Shown here piece by piece: positions 25,601 to 32,308 of a stretch of 64,000 bases of DNA (its first letter is position 1; each line of letters opens with the position of its first letter). Both the position numbers and the translations under genes were made by a program. The notes under the pieces are model-generated. The model had not been told where the DNA came from and searched no databases. It worked only from the letters and a program-made list of their open reading frames with translations. Source of the DNA: Jilunia laotingensis (GTDB lineage Bacteria > Bacteroidota > Bacteroidia > Bacteroidales > Bacteroidaceae); the NCBI RefSeq assembly GCF_014385165.1, contig NZ_JACRTF010000001.1, positions 1,364,001-1,428,000 on the forward strand. Direction: 5' to 3'.

Positions 25601-25840
25601 GGTGGTACGGGTATCAATACTAATAATGCAGAAGTACTCTACACATACAATACTGAGACCGGCATCATTACTCCTGGAAACAGCACAAAAATGATAGAAA
25701 TGATCGATACTCAAGGAAGATGTTGTGCTAGCTGCCAATCCAATGAAACGATCAATACAAACGGATTCACTGAAGGCATCTATATCCTGAAAATAACAAC
25801 GGAAAATCAAGTATCTTTCAGTAAGATTCTTGTCAAATAA
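22616..25840 (+). CDS. Large exported protein with cleaved-adhesin-like and carboxypeptidase-regulatory-like domains and C-terminal sorting-like domain
   Basis: 1074 residues with a signal peptide (MKHLNYLFIMLLLTFWGTRVQA). The N-terminal domain (FCGFDSEEEFNLWKIIDNNG, then DDWLISPEIVLTGGKQYVI) is the 'choice-of-anchor J'/cleaved-adhesin type known from gingipains. Two carboxypeptidase-regulatory-like beta-sandwiches follow (EGVEVSLSG...; VSGTVVDEDNNPIANAQVTLVGE). A fibronectin-III-like region and a second adhesin-like domain (EEFGIFEDFEGMEDFALNP...) come next. It ends in GIYILKITTENQVSFSKILVK, a sorting-like tail. It follows the Omp28-like gene by 30 bases. Adhesion or substrate binding at the surface is inferred; no catalytic domain is seen. 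Confidence 0.85.
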   Translation: MKHLNYLFIMLLLTFWGTRVQASVTNETDHFFCGFDSEEEFNLWKIIDNNGPASNGNSVWWWDNSGGAFISTAPDIGIDDWLISPEIVLTGGKQYVIKTKFYSDFTGFIRFTMGSTAEPDGQTTIIKELENHSEESYLKFSLPENIESGKYFFGLYLSAKAWSGSALIKSFEVAEDKDGQLEVAVVNKDNQKAIEGVEVSLSGSFYDTQNFTTSAEGKCNYENLTAGTYCLNATLDGYFPIEKKEINIGENETVNCTVEMTPIPLSTVSGTVVDEDNNPIANAQVTLVGEKAHETTTNKDGAFTFNEVRSPYEHNIYKLSILKDFKVPHYADIDVTDATVTLNSIILKDLINAPTNICTDLTEKGMFVSWMMPVGEKVFAHDNANFEGTYRINSSYALTGVSFADPMVLTNMTWAATEVEDELIDIYVFPINKDGSLSMTPLYEAKKVPMINYDYEDIVKWNEYNFPEPIVAPNGCICAIGHENGFNILLDYKCDTQNSLVSSSEDEGWRFSSVSNFFIRAKGLALSTDLSPANQAKLIRSMSTPMIKKAPAKQIENQRFSYSIWRFDSSNKENQEAWTEIAKDIKELYCIDKGFNSLDQGTYQYAVQTVYKGEKASEICYSPEIDHKMYTQLTVVLSPNTAIDFSKGATIKLTNNDNEELVYTATAQSSIVIFDQVRKGSYMVSVTKEGFQTANSNLVIDSQNSYKTVIELQLAPVAPFNLKAEQTEGTNDVQLKWNEEFGIFEDFEGMEDFALNPAGEVGWTYVDKDGGTTYGVAQCEQSPYENMYAPMAYMAFNPTATTPNLLEYVQPHSGNKVLIDVSLENGGVNDDYIFSPELSFESDFTLRFYAASGFYAALGNEEFMVGYTTEEAQPENVIWLTEKPQTVGGIWTEFVYNMPKEARHTVIRCVSNQHMFFMLDDIFIGQREPEVFAMATFNVYLDEELVETTTQRSVTFNNLSEGKHIAKVQAVYPMYDYSSKQYSEFTELLFTVEAGGGTGINTNNAEVLYTYNTETGIITPGNSTKMIEMIDTQGRCCASCQSNETINTNGFTEGIYILKITTENQVSFSKILVK

Positions 25841-25863
25841 CAATTTGTAATCCAAACTTTACC

Positions 25864-25896
25864 AGAGGCTACTCCCTATTTTTCGGAGTAGCCTCT
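25864..25896. terminator. Terminator-like hairpin after the adhesin operon
   Basis: AGAGGCTACTCC (25864-25875) and GGAGTAGCCTCT (25885-25896) form a perfect 12-bp stem with a T-rich 9-base loop. No T tract follows. Confidence 0.65.
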
Positions 25897-26008
25897 GATA
25901 CTGTTTAGAAAAAGCTTATTTAGCGGTATAAACTCGTATTTGCCCGTTACTTCAAAAAAACACTTGCAATTGCATATTTCATCATAACTAATGCTTGGTA
26001 GAGCCACA

Positions 26009-26162
26009 ATTAATACCCCATCCAATAGCCATTAAGCCCCAACGTGATGACTATTAACACCTGACACGATGATCATTAATACCCAACACGCTCACCATTA
26101 ATGGGCAACAAGGCACCTCTTAACACCTCAGAAACAGGGACTAAACGCCTTGTAATGAGATG
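26009..26162. repeat. Array of seven degenerate 22-bp tandem units
   Basis: Units begin exactly every 22 bases at 26009, 26031, 26053, 26075, 26097, 26119 and 26141. The first five start ATTAA; the sixth starts CTTAA and the seventh CTAAA. A C-rich CC(C/T) run and an ACG/GATGA-like tail follow in most units (consensus about ATTAAYACCCAACACGATGA). No gene lies within 160 bases either side. Period is strict while bases vary, which suggests selection on spacing or old decay of a simple repeat. Confidence 0.75.
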
Positions 26163-26280
26163 TAACATTACTCTCCTCACTTTCGATTTTACCAATCGAA
26201 AGATACCCGCTCCAACACTATAAACCCGCTTAATGACAAAAAATATATGATTTATCATAGGTTGTCATACTATTAATTCA

Positions 26281-26288
26281 TATATTTG
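26281..26288 (+). promoter_or_regulatory. Bacteroides-type promoter (-7 box) ahead of the structured RNA region
   Basis: TATATTTG is a perfect TAnnTTTG box. A GTTG at 26261-26264 could be a -33 box with a short 16-base spacer. A perfect palindrome TATGATTTATCATA (26246-26259) lies just upstream and overlaps the possible operator region. Confidence 0.55.
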
Positions 26289-26294
26289 CAAAAA

Positions 26295-26592
26295 GGAAAA
26301 AAGAAAGGTATAAATTCCCGCAACGTATATTAACATATCCATTGCGCGGTTATACCTCCTATTGTTGCGAACAACTATTTGTGCTAGCTTGAAACCGACC
26401 AAACTTCAATGGTAATGGCACAGTGAAAGTCCCGCAACCTTTATTGTACATATATGTTATATCTATCTTCTGCCTGTAAGAAGATATAGTTTATACCAAT
26501 AAAGGGAGCGTGGGCTGACTCATTATCCATTACCGGGCTCTTGGTCGGGCCTCAAGTTAGATAATGTTTCGGCTTCACGCTTCTGCCTTTTT
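26295..26592 (+). ncRNA. Candidate structured non-coding RNA of about 300 nt
   Basis: No ORF is credible, but the plus strand folds into consecutive perfect helices. GGTATAA/TTATACC pairs 26307-26313 with 26350-26356, enclosing CGCAA/TTGCG. GTTG-CGAA-CAAC is a tetraloop hairpin at 26364-26375. CCTTTATTG/CAATAAAGG pairs 26438-26446 with 26497-26505, enclosing CTTCT/AGAAG. AGCGTG/CACGCT pairs 26507-26512 with 26576-26581, enclosing CATTATC/GATAATG (26521-26527 with 26560-26566). A run of five T follows at 26588-26592, fitting a terminator. The upstream promoter box supports transcription. I could not match it to RNase P, tmRNA, SRP RNA or a known riboswitch; 6S RNA cannot be excluded. Confidence 0.6.
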
Positions 26593-26755
26593 ATATAAAA
26601 GACAAAGCTCATCACCCCGAAAACCCCAAACTATAGTCCGCTTTCCTTTTCGACAGCACTTACAACCAGTTAATGTTTCTGATTTAATAATGATTTTCCT
26701 TCTACGCATAAAGATGGAAGAGGATGTCGGTCAATTTAGAATGTATTTTTTTGTT

Positions 26756-26763
26756 TAAATTTG
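26756..26763 (+). promoter_or_regulatory. Bacteroides-type promoter (-7 box) ahead of a possible small RNA
   Basis: TAAATTTG is a perfect TAnnTTTG box followed about 50 bases later by a strong terminator and no ORF between. Confidence 0.5.
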
Positions 26764-26769
26764 GCTCTG

Positions 26770-26844
26770 CATAAGTGTATGCAAATTGAATTTACATCAG
26801 GCATCCATTAGGCAGGGCACCTCTGTGAAGAGGTGCCCTTTTTT
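26770..26844 (+). ncRNA. Candidate small RNA of about 75 nt
   Basis: The stretch between the TAAATTTG box and the terminator at 26815-26844 has no ORF. Promoter, short body and strong terminator together are the usual layout of a Bacteroides intergenic sRNA. The 5' end is only predicted from box spacing. Confidence 0.45.
26815..26844 (+). terminator. Strong intrinsic terminator
   Basis: GGGCACCTC (26815-26823) pairs with GAGGTGCCC (26830-26838), followed by six T. Confidence 0.9.
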
Positions 26845-27074
26845 AAGACATTACAAACAAATAAACAGCCGGAGTCTTTTTCACAAAAGCCCCGGCCTAA
26901 CCAGTTATAGAGAATTTATCATCTAAAAATTAAAAAAGCTAGTATACTATACTTCTTCCACAAAGATAGCAATTAAGATAGAAACTTAAAAATGCCTTTT
27001 CTCCATATTACGATCATTCAGCCATAAATACGACTTATACAGATAAAATTAATGTCTATCATAGCTAAAAAAAA

Positions 27075-27848
27075 TCAGATGATACAAAATTTCTCCTGCA
27101 ATTCTTTCAGAAAATTACGTGAGATTGACAGGTCATCACGGCTATTGAAAGGAGGATAAAGTTGGCACTGTTTTCCATTGATAATGGCCAGATAACCTAT
27201 ATTGATAATAGCTGACTGGCTAATCTGCACAAAGGATTCGGAATAACTGGTAATATCTTCCGCCTTCGTATTCTTTTTCAAGTTCAATTTGGTTTGGTCG
27301 AAGAGGGTGACCTGCCACTGCCGTTTATCCTTTACATATTCAAAATAACCGATTTCCTCAATACGAAGCATTTTAAAACCAGTCACCGTACTGATCATAA
27401 AGGTATCGCGTTGCGGCAACAAAGCAGCAAAAGATGCCGAAAAGGAAGGTGCCGGCTGATGGGAAGCAATGGTTTTCCGATAACGTTCGAGAATCACCTT
27501 CAACTCTTCCGCTTGAAAAGGCTTGAGCAGATAATCGAATGCCGACTCGCGCAAAGCCTGGAGCAGATATTTATCATATGCCGTATAAAATACGACTTTC
27601 ATATCCCACGTCACCTCTTCGCGCATCTCACTCAAAAGACGGATACCCTGAACATCGGGCAATTCAACATCCAAAAACAACAGATCGGGCCGTTGCTCCA
27701 TGATCAACTTCCTTCCTTTCACCCCATTAGCAGCAGTGCCTTTGACTGACATTTCGGGATAGCAAGCCAATTCCCTGAGCAAATCCTCAATCGCAGTACG
27801 TTCATCGTCAACAATCACAACTTTACAGAACTCTTCCATCGTCGTCAT
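27075..27848 (-). CDS. LytTR-family response regulator
   Basis: 257 residues. The receiver domain (about 9-125) has the acidic pocket VVIVDDE, phosphoacceptor Asp60 in LLFLDVELPDVQG, and the YLLKPF Lys. The C-terminal LytTR DNA-binding domain (about 150-257) has FMISTVTGFKMLRIEEIGYFEYVKDKR-type strands and SFVQISQSAIINIGYL. The start at 27848 is supported by a 4-base ATGA overlap with the stop of the kinase gene, so the pair is translated together. Targets are unknown; LytTR proteins usually bind direct repeats ahead of envelope or export genes. Confidence 0.95.
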   Translation of the reverse strand: MTTMEEFCKVVIVDDERTAIEDLLRELACYPEMSVKGTAANGVKGRKLIMEQRPDLLFLDVELPDVQGIRLLSEMREEVTWDMKVVFYTAYDKYLLQALRESAFDYLLKPFQAEELKVILERYRKTIASHQPAPSFSASFAALLPQRDTFMISTVTGFKMLRIEEIGYFEYVKDKRQWQVTLFDQTKLNLKKNTKAEDITSYSESFVQISQSAIINIGYLAIINGKQCQLYPPFNSRDDLSISRNFLKELQEKFCII

Positions 27849-29881
27849 AAGTCATAAGAATAATTGTCCGGGACGTAAACAGAAACGCGAGTTCCCGTTT
27901 TCTGCCCATCGGCAAGGTTTGTTATTTCAAATCGTATTTTTTCTCCTTTATTTCGGGCATTAAGTAGTTGGACAGTCTGGTAAAGCACCTTCAATCCTGT
28001 ACCGGTTCCCCGTGTAGGTGACATCGTTTGCGGGAGATACCCCCGTCCGTTATCAGTAACCCTGATCCGTACACCGCTCTCTTCCCTCACAACTGAGATA
28101 TCCAGCATTTTCTTCCCCTCCACTCCGGCAAGACCATGCTTAATGGCATTCTCGACAGGAATTTGTATAATCATCGAAGGAATCAAAATTCGTTCCGTGT
28201 CAATTCTTTCATCAACAACCAGTGTCAATTCAAAGTCCTCCCCCAACCTACTCCGTTCCAACCCCACATAAGTCTGCACAAAGTCCAGTTCTTCCCGAAG
28301 CGTGATGCTCAATCTTTCCGTAAGTTCCAGACTCTTCCTTAAAAGCTTCACCAATCCCACCAGCCCGTTCTTCTCCTCTTCCGTACCTTTAAAATGGCTG
28401 ATCTCACGACTCAATACGTTGAATGTGAAATGAGGCGAAACATGATTACGGATATTCTCCATGCGGAGACGACTGATCTGATTCAGATGCCGTTCTTGCA
28501 AGAAAGCACGTTTCTTTTTCATAAGCCAATAGAGGATAAATAAGATCAACGCCAAAGCTGCACAACCGATACCCCAGATATAGGATGTCAGGCGCAAGGC
28601 CTTCATCTCTCCGGTTTGCTTCTCTATAAGGATTTCACGACGCATGACGATCGTATCCTGACGATAACGCATGTCCAGTTCCGCCACGCGCGTACGCACC
28701 TGTTCATTCCGGATGGAGTCATTCAACTTCTGGTCATTCTTCAAGTATTCATAAGCAAGCTTATAATTGCCCGTCCGTTCAAAATAGTGCTGCAAATAGT
28801 GATTGCGGATATTGATCATATTGGCTTCCACATGGGCATCGGGCTTTGTAAGTGTTATCAGTTTGGCAGCAAGAGCCACATCGCCCTGACGAAGCGCAAG
28901 CTCTATCATCTGTGTCTCGATGTAGTACATGGCCGAGGCATTCTTCATATCCGAAAAGAAACGATAACTGTCATTAAGATACATCTGAGCAGAATCCAAC
29001 TTCCCGGTCAACATATAAAGTTCTCCCAGATTCGCCTTGCAGAGATTCTGTTCAAATACCATCTCCGGGTAAGGTTTCACAGCCCCTAAAGCACGTTCCA
29101 TAAAGCGGGACGCCTTCCAGTAATCCTTTTTGTAGTAAAAATGGTTACCACGGTTATTGAGATAAGTGAATTTCTCCGCCGGATTCATTTGGGAGAAATA
29201 TTGTCCTGCCATTTCATAATAATAATTCGAAAGGTCAAAGTCACGAAGCTCCATGTATGTTTGTCCCAAGCCGTAGTACACTGGAAACTTATTCCGGTCG
29301 GGCAAATCCAAGGAATCACAGATGAATAATGCCCTGCGATAATAATAGGCAGCATTCGCATAATCTCCCCGATGAACGTAACCATCGGCCAAGTTAATAC
29401 AGATATCCGGCAAATAAGCTGTTTCCGTACCTTTCTTGCGATGTTCATAAGCCCTCTTATAACAAGCAATTGCCGAGTCCGGCATACTACGTTGCACCCA
29501 TACATTGCCCGACATATTATTTGCTGCGGAGATAAGGTCATGAATCTGTGGAGTTTCGGACGCACCTAAACAAAATCGAAGAATCTTATGGTTATAAAAA
29601 AATACCGAGTCAAACTGTGCGGTAGCGAAACATGCTTTCGAATAAATCCCCATCAACCGATAATAAGTAAGACTATCTGCGGCTTGTTCCATATTCTCAC
29701 TCAATAAAGTACGCGACCATGCATTATTGACAAACAAGGAGTCCGAAGCCTGTCGTTCCAGTGAATCCACAATCGCTTCATATCCCCCGCTTCCCGGCAT
29801 ATGAGTTGTCTTGTTACAACCGTATGCAAACAATAGTGGACAGATACATCCTATAATTCCCCGGATAACAATCTTATTCAT
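27845..29881 (-). CDS. TPR-containing sensor histidine kinase of the LytS (His_kinase) type
   Basis: 678 residues. The N-terminus ends in FAYGC, a possible lipobox, ahead of an extracytoplasmic TPR region (about 35-420, e.g. AIACYKRAYEHRKKG and ANAAYYYRRALFICDSL). One membrane segment lies near 431-455 (GCAALALILFILYWLM). The kinase core has the family's H-box RNHVSPHFTFNVL with His484, and an ATPase N-box IPVENAIKHGL and DNGRGY. It is cotranscribed with the LytTR regulator through an ATGA overlap and should phosphorylate it. A lipidated N-terminus on a one-pass kinase would be unusual and may be a plain signal anchor. Confidence 0.93.
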   Translation of the reverse strand: MNKIVIRGIIGCICPLLFAYGCNKTTHMPGSGGYEAIVDSLERQASDSLFVNNAWSRTLLSENMEQAADSLTYYRLMGIYSKACFATAQFDSVFFYNHKILRFCLGASETPQIHDLISAANNMSGNVWVQRSMPDSAIACYKRAYEHRKKGTETAYLPDICINLADGYVHRGDYANAAYYYRRALFICDSLDLPDRNKFPVYYGLGQTYMELRDFDLSNYYYEMAGQYFSQMNPAEKFTYLNNRGNHFYYKKDYWKASRFMERALGAVKPYPEMVFEQNLCKANLGELYMLTGKLDSAQMYLNDSYRFFSDMKNASAMYYIETQMIELALRQGDVALAAKLITLTKPDAHVEANMINIRNHYLQHYFERTGNYKLAYEYLKNDQKLNDSIRNEQVRTRVAELDMRYRQDTIVMRREILIEKQTGEMKALRLTSYIWGIGCAALALILFILYWLMKKKRAFLQERHLNQISRLRMENIRNHVSPHFTFNVLSREISHFKGTEEEKNGLVGLVKLLRKSLELTERLSITLREELDFVQTYVGLERSRLGEDFELTLVVDERIDTERILIPSMIIQIPVENAIKHGLAGVEGKKMLDISVVREESGVRIRVTDNGRGYLPQTMSPTRGTGTGLKVLYQTVQLLNARNKGEKIRFEITNLADGQKTGTRVSVYVPDNYSYDL

Positions 29882-29906
29882 CTTTGTATTTGATGGTATA
29901 TGGCAA

Positions 29907-29914
29907 CAAAATTA
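29907..29914 (-). promoter_or_regulatory. Bacteroides-type promoter (-7 box) for the two-component pair
   Basis: On the minus strand this reads TAATTTTG, a TAnnTTTG match 26 bases before the kinase start. Confidence 0.5.
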
Positions 29915-29969
29915 CACTCTTTTTCCGAATGATATATACATTCAGATAGAAAATATAAGCAATAATTCT

Positions 29970-29977
29970 TATCTTTG
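29970..29977 (+). promoter_or_regulatory. Bacteroides-type promoter (-7 box) for cysE and the following operon
   Basis: TATCTTTG is a perfect TAnnTTTG box 30 bases before the cysE start. It probably drives much of the nine-gene run to 39.6 kb. Confidence 0.6.
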
Positions 29978-30006
29978 TAGCCAATCTAACAGAATACAGG
30001 AATCTA

Positions 30007-30903
30007 ATGAGTCCACTAAACTTCACTCACATTCTGACACAGGCAGTCGACGAGCTTTCGGAAAGCGAATCATACCAAGGACTGTTTCACCAGCACAAGG
30101 ATGGCGAACCTTTGCCATCAGCACGGGCATTGTGTGATGTCATTGAATTGGCACGTTCCATCCTTTTTCCCGGATATTTCGGCAACTCGACCATCAATAG
30201 CCGCACCATCAATTACCATATCGGAGTAAATATTGAGAAATTATTTGACCTGCTGACAGATCAGATACTGGCTGGGCTGTGTTTCGGAAGCAGCGAAGAA
30301 GGTGAATTCTGCACAGAATCCATGCGTGAAGAGTCCGCCCGGCTGGCAGCGGACTTCATCAGCAGATTGCCCCATTTACGCAGGGTATTGGCTACGGATG
30401 TAGAAGCTGCCTACAACGGCGACCCGGCTGCCGAAAGCCTGGGCGAAGTAATTTGCTGTTACCCCGCCATCCGCGCCATCAGCAACTACCGCATTGCCCA
30501 TGAATTGTTGGAACTGGGAGTTCCGCTTATCCCGCGCATCATCACGGAAATGGCTCACAGCGAGACAGGCATCGACATACATCCGGGAGCCTGCATCGGA
30601 AGCCATTTTACCATTGACCACGGGACAGGCGTGGTGATCGGAGCGACCAGCATCATCGGTAACAATGTCAAGCTATATCAGGGAGTGACGTTGGGTGCTA
30701 AAAGTTTCCCGCTGGATGCCGACGGAAAGCCCATCAAAGGAATCCCGCGCCATCCGATTCTGGAGGATAATGTAATCATCTACTCCAATGCCACCATACT
30801 GGGACGCATTACCATCGGACGGGATGCAACGGTCGGAGGCAATATATGGGTGACGGAAGATGTTCCCGCAGGAGCGAAGATTGTACAAACGAAAGCTAAA
30901 TAA
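30007..30903 (+). CDS. cysE: Serine O-acetyltransferase
   Basis: 298 residues. A helical N-terminal half (SATase_N-like) precedes a left-handed beta-helix of hexapeptide repeats: IDIHPGACIGSHFTIDHGTG, VVIGATSIIGNNVKLYQGVTLG and RHPILEDNVIIYSNATILG. The catalytic His/Asp pair sits in the HPGACIG and FTIDHGTGVV segments. It makes O-acetylserine from serine and acetyl-CoA, the first step to cysteine. No cysteine synthase gene is adjacent. The next gene begins 23 bases after the stop. Confidence 0.94.
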   Translation: MSPLNFTHILTQAVDELSESESYQGLFHQHKDGEPLPSARALCDVIELARSILFPGYFGNSTINSRTINYHIGVNIEKLFDLLTDQILAGLCFGSSEEGEFCTESMREESARLAADFISRLPHLRRVLATDVEAAYNGDPAAESLGEVICCYPAIRAISNYRIAHELLELGVPLIPRIITEMAHSETGIDIHPGACIGSHFTIDHGTGVVIGATSIIGNNVKLYQGVTLGAKSFPLDADGKPIKGIPRHPILEDNVIIYSNATILGRITIGRDATVGGNIWVTEDVPAGAKIVQTKAK

Positions 30904-30926
30904 TAAAATAAATCGTAATAAAGTTT

Positions 30927-32255
30927 ATGAGCGAACAATTTGAAATGATTGCCAAAACCTTTCAAGGACTGGAAGAAATATTGGCTGAAGAACTGACAGC
31001 ACTTGGAGCAAATGACGTGCAGATAGGACGGCGGATGGTATCATTCACCGGTGATAAGGAAATGATGTACAAAGCAAATTTCTGCCTGCGCACTGCCATC
31101 CGCATTCTGAAACCCATCAAACACTTCAACGCCAAGGATGCCGATGAAGTCTACGAACAGATCAAAGCCATTCCCTGGGAAGACATCCTGGATGTAGAGA
31201 AGACTTTCGCCGTGGATGCCGTCGTATTCAGCGATGAATTCCGCCATTCCAAGTTCGTCTCATACAAGGTAAAAGATGCCATTGTCGATTATTTCAGAGA
31301 ACTGAACGGGAAACGCCCCTCCGTCCGGATCAACAAACCGGATGTATTGCTGAATATTCATATCGCTCAGACTGCGTGTACGCTTTCCCTCGACTCGTCC
31401 GGTGAATCACTCCACCGCCGCGGATACCGTCAGGAAGCGGTCGAAGCTCCGCTGAACGAGGTACTTGCCGCTGGGATGATCCTGATGACAGGGTGGAAAG
31501 GCGAATGCGACCTTATCGACCCGATGTGCGGTTCGGGAACCATCCCTGTCGAAGCCGCACTGATCGCCAGAAACATTGCGCCCGGTGTATTCCGCAAAGA
31601 ATTCGCCTTCGAGAAGTGGGTGGATTTTGATCAAGACCTGTTCGACACCATCTACAATGACGACAGTCAGGAACGGGAGTTTACCCATAAAATATACGGG
31701 TACGACAACAGCCCGAAAGCCAACGACATAGCTACCCATAACATCAAAGCCGCAGGGGTGTCCAAAGATATCATACTGAAACTGCAACCCTTCCAGCAAT
31801 TCGAGCAGCCGGCAGAGAAGTCGATCATGATCACCAATCCGCCTTACGGGGAACGTATCTCTACCAATGACCTTTTGGGATTATACAGCATGATCGGTGA
31901 ACGGTTGAAACATGCCTTTACCGGGAATGACGCATGGATACTCTCTTACCGGGAAGAGTGCTTTGACCAGATCGGCCTGAAACCGAGCCAGAAAACCCCG
32001 TTATTCAACGGAGCATTGGAATGCGAGTTCCGCAAATACGAGATATTCGACGGAAAATACAAAGAATACAAGAGCCTGGACGATGAAGGAGGAGAAGGCG
32101 ACGAACGCGCTCCGAGAGAAAGAAGAGAGTTCAGACCCCGCCGGGATGAAGGACGCGGTTTCTCCGGGGACAGAAGGCCCAGAGAGGGACGAAGCTACGG
32201 CAACAGCGACAGGAAACCGAGAGAGTTTCCGAAAAGCCGTAGACAGGAAGAGTAA
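30927..32255 (+). CDS. rlmL: THUMP-domain class I rRNA methyltransferase (RlmL-like) with basic Arg/Gly-rich tail
   Basis: 442 residues. The N-terminal THUMP/ferredoxin-like RNA-binding part covers about 1-160 (MSEQFEMIAKTFQGLEEILAEEL). The Rossmann methyltransferase has LIDPMCGSGTIPVEAALIARN (SAM binding) and the catalytic ITNPPYGERIS (NPPY, N2-guanine type). By family it should methylate 23S rRNA guanosine 2445 (m2G). It lacks the second methyltransferase half (RlmK) of the E. coli fusion. The last 50 residues are low-complexity and Arg/Glu/Gly rich (REFRPRRDEGRGF, DRRPREGRSYG), a tail that may bind RNA. It ends 53 bases before the S9 peptidase gene. Confidence 0.9.
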   Translation: MSEQFEMIAKTFQGLEEILAEELTALGANDVQIGRRMVSFTGDKEMMYKANFCLRTAIRILKPIKHFNAKDADEVYEQIKAIPWEDILDVEKTFAVDAVVFSDEFRHSKFVSYKVKDAIVDYFRELNGKRPSVRINKPDVLLNIHIAQTACTLSLDSSGESLHRRGYRQEAVEAPLNEVLAAGMILMTGWKGECDLIDPMCGSGTIPVEAALIARNIAPGVFRKEFAFEKWVDFDQDLFDTIYNDDSQEREFTHKIYGYDNSPKANDIATHNIKAAGVSKDIILKLQPFQQFEQPAEKSIMITNPPYGERISTNDLLGLYSMIGERLKHAFTGNDAWILSYREECFDQIGLKPSQKTPLFNGALECEFRKYEIFDGKYKEYKSLDDEGGEGDERAPRERREFRPRRDEGRGFSGDRRPREGRSYGNSDRKPREFPKSRRQEE

Positions 32256-32308
32256 AAGCCTGTCAGAATTTTCCTCAAAAAGTATAGACAATAAACAAGA
32301 GAAAGGCA

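Noticed and set aside
26009..26162. CRISPR array
   Set aside because: There are no distinct spacers; the whole 22-bp unit is a degenerate repeat and no cas gene is near.
26409..26440. Cobalamin riboswitch core
   Set aside because: A GTGAAAGTCCCGCAAC-like string is reminiscent of it, but the remaining conserved boxes are missing and no cobalamin gene follows.
26564..26758. 64-codon ORF downstream of the structured RNA
   Set aside because: It starts inside the RNA's last hairpin and shows no protein-like pattern.
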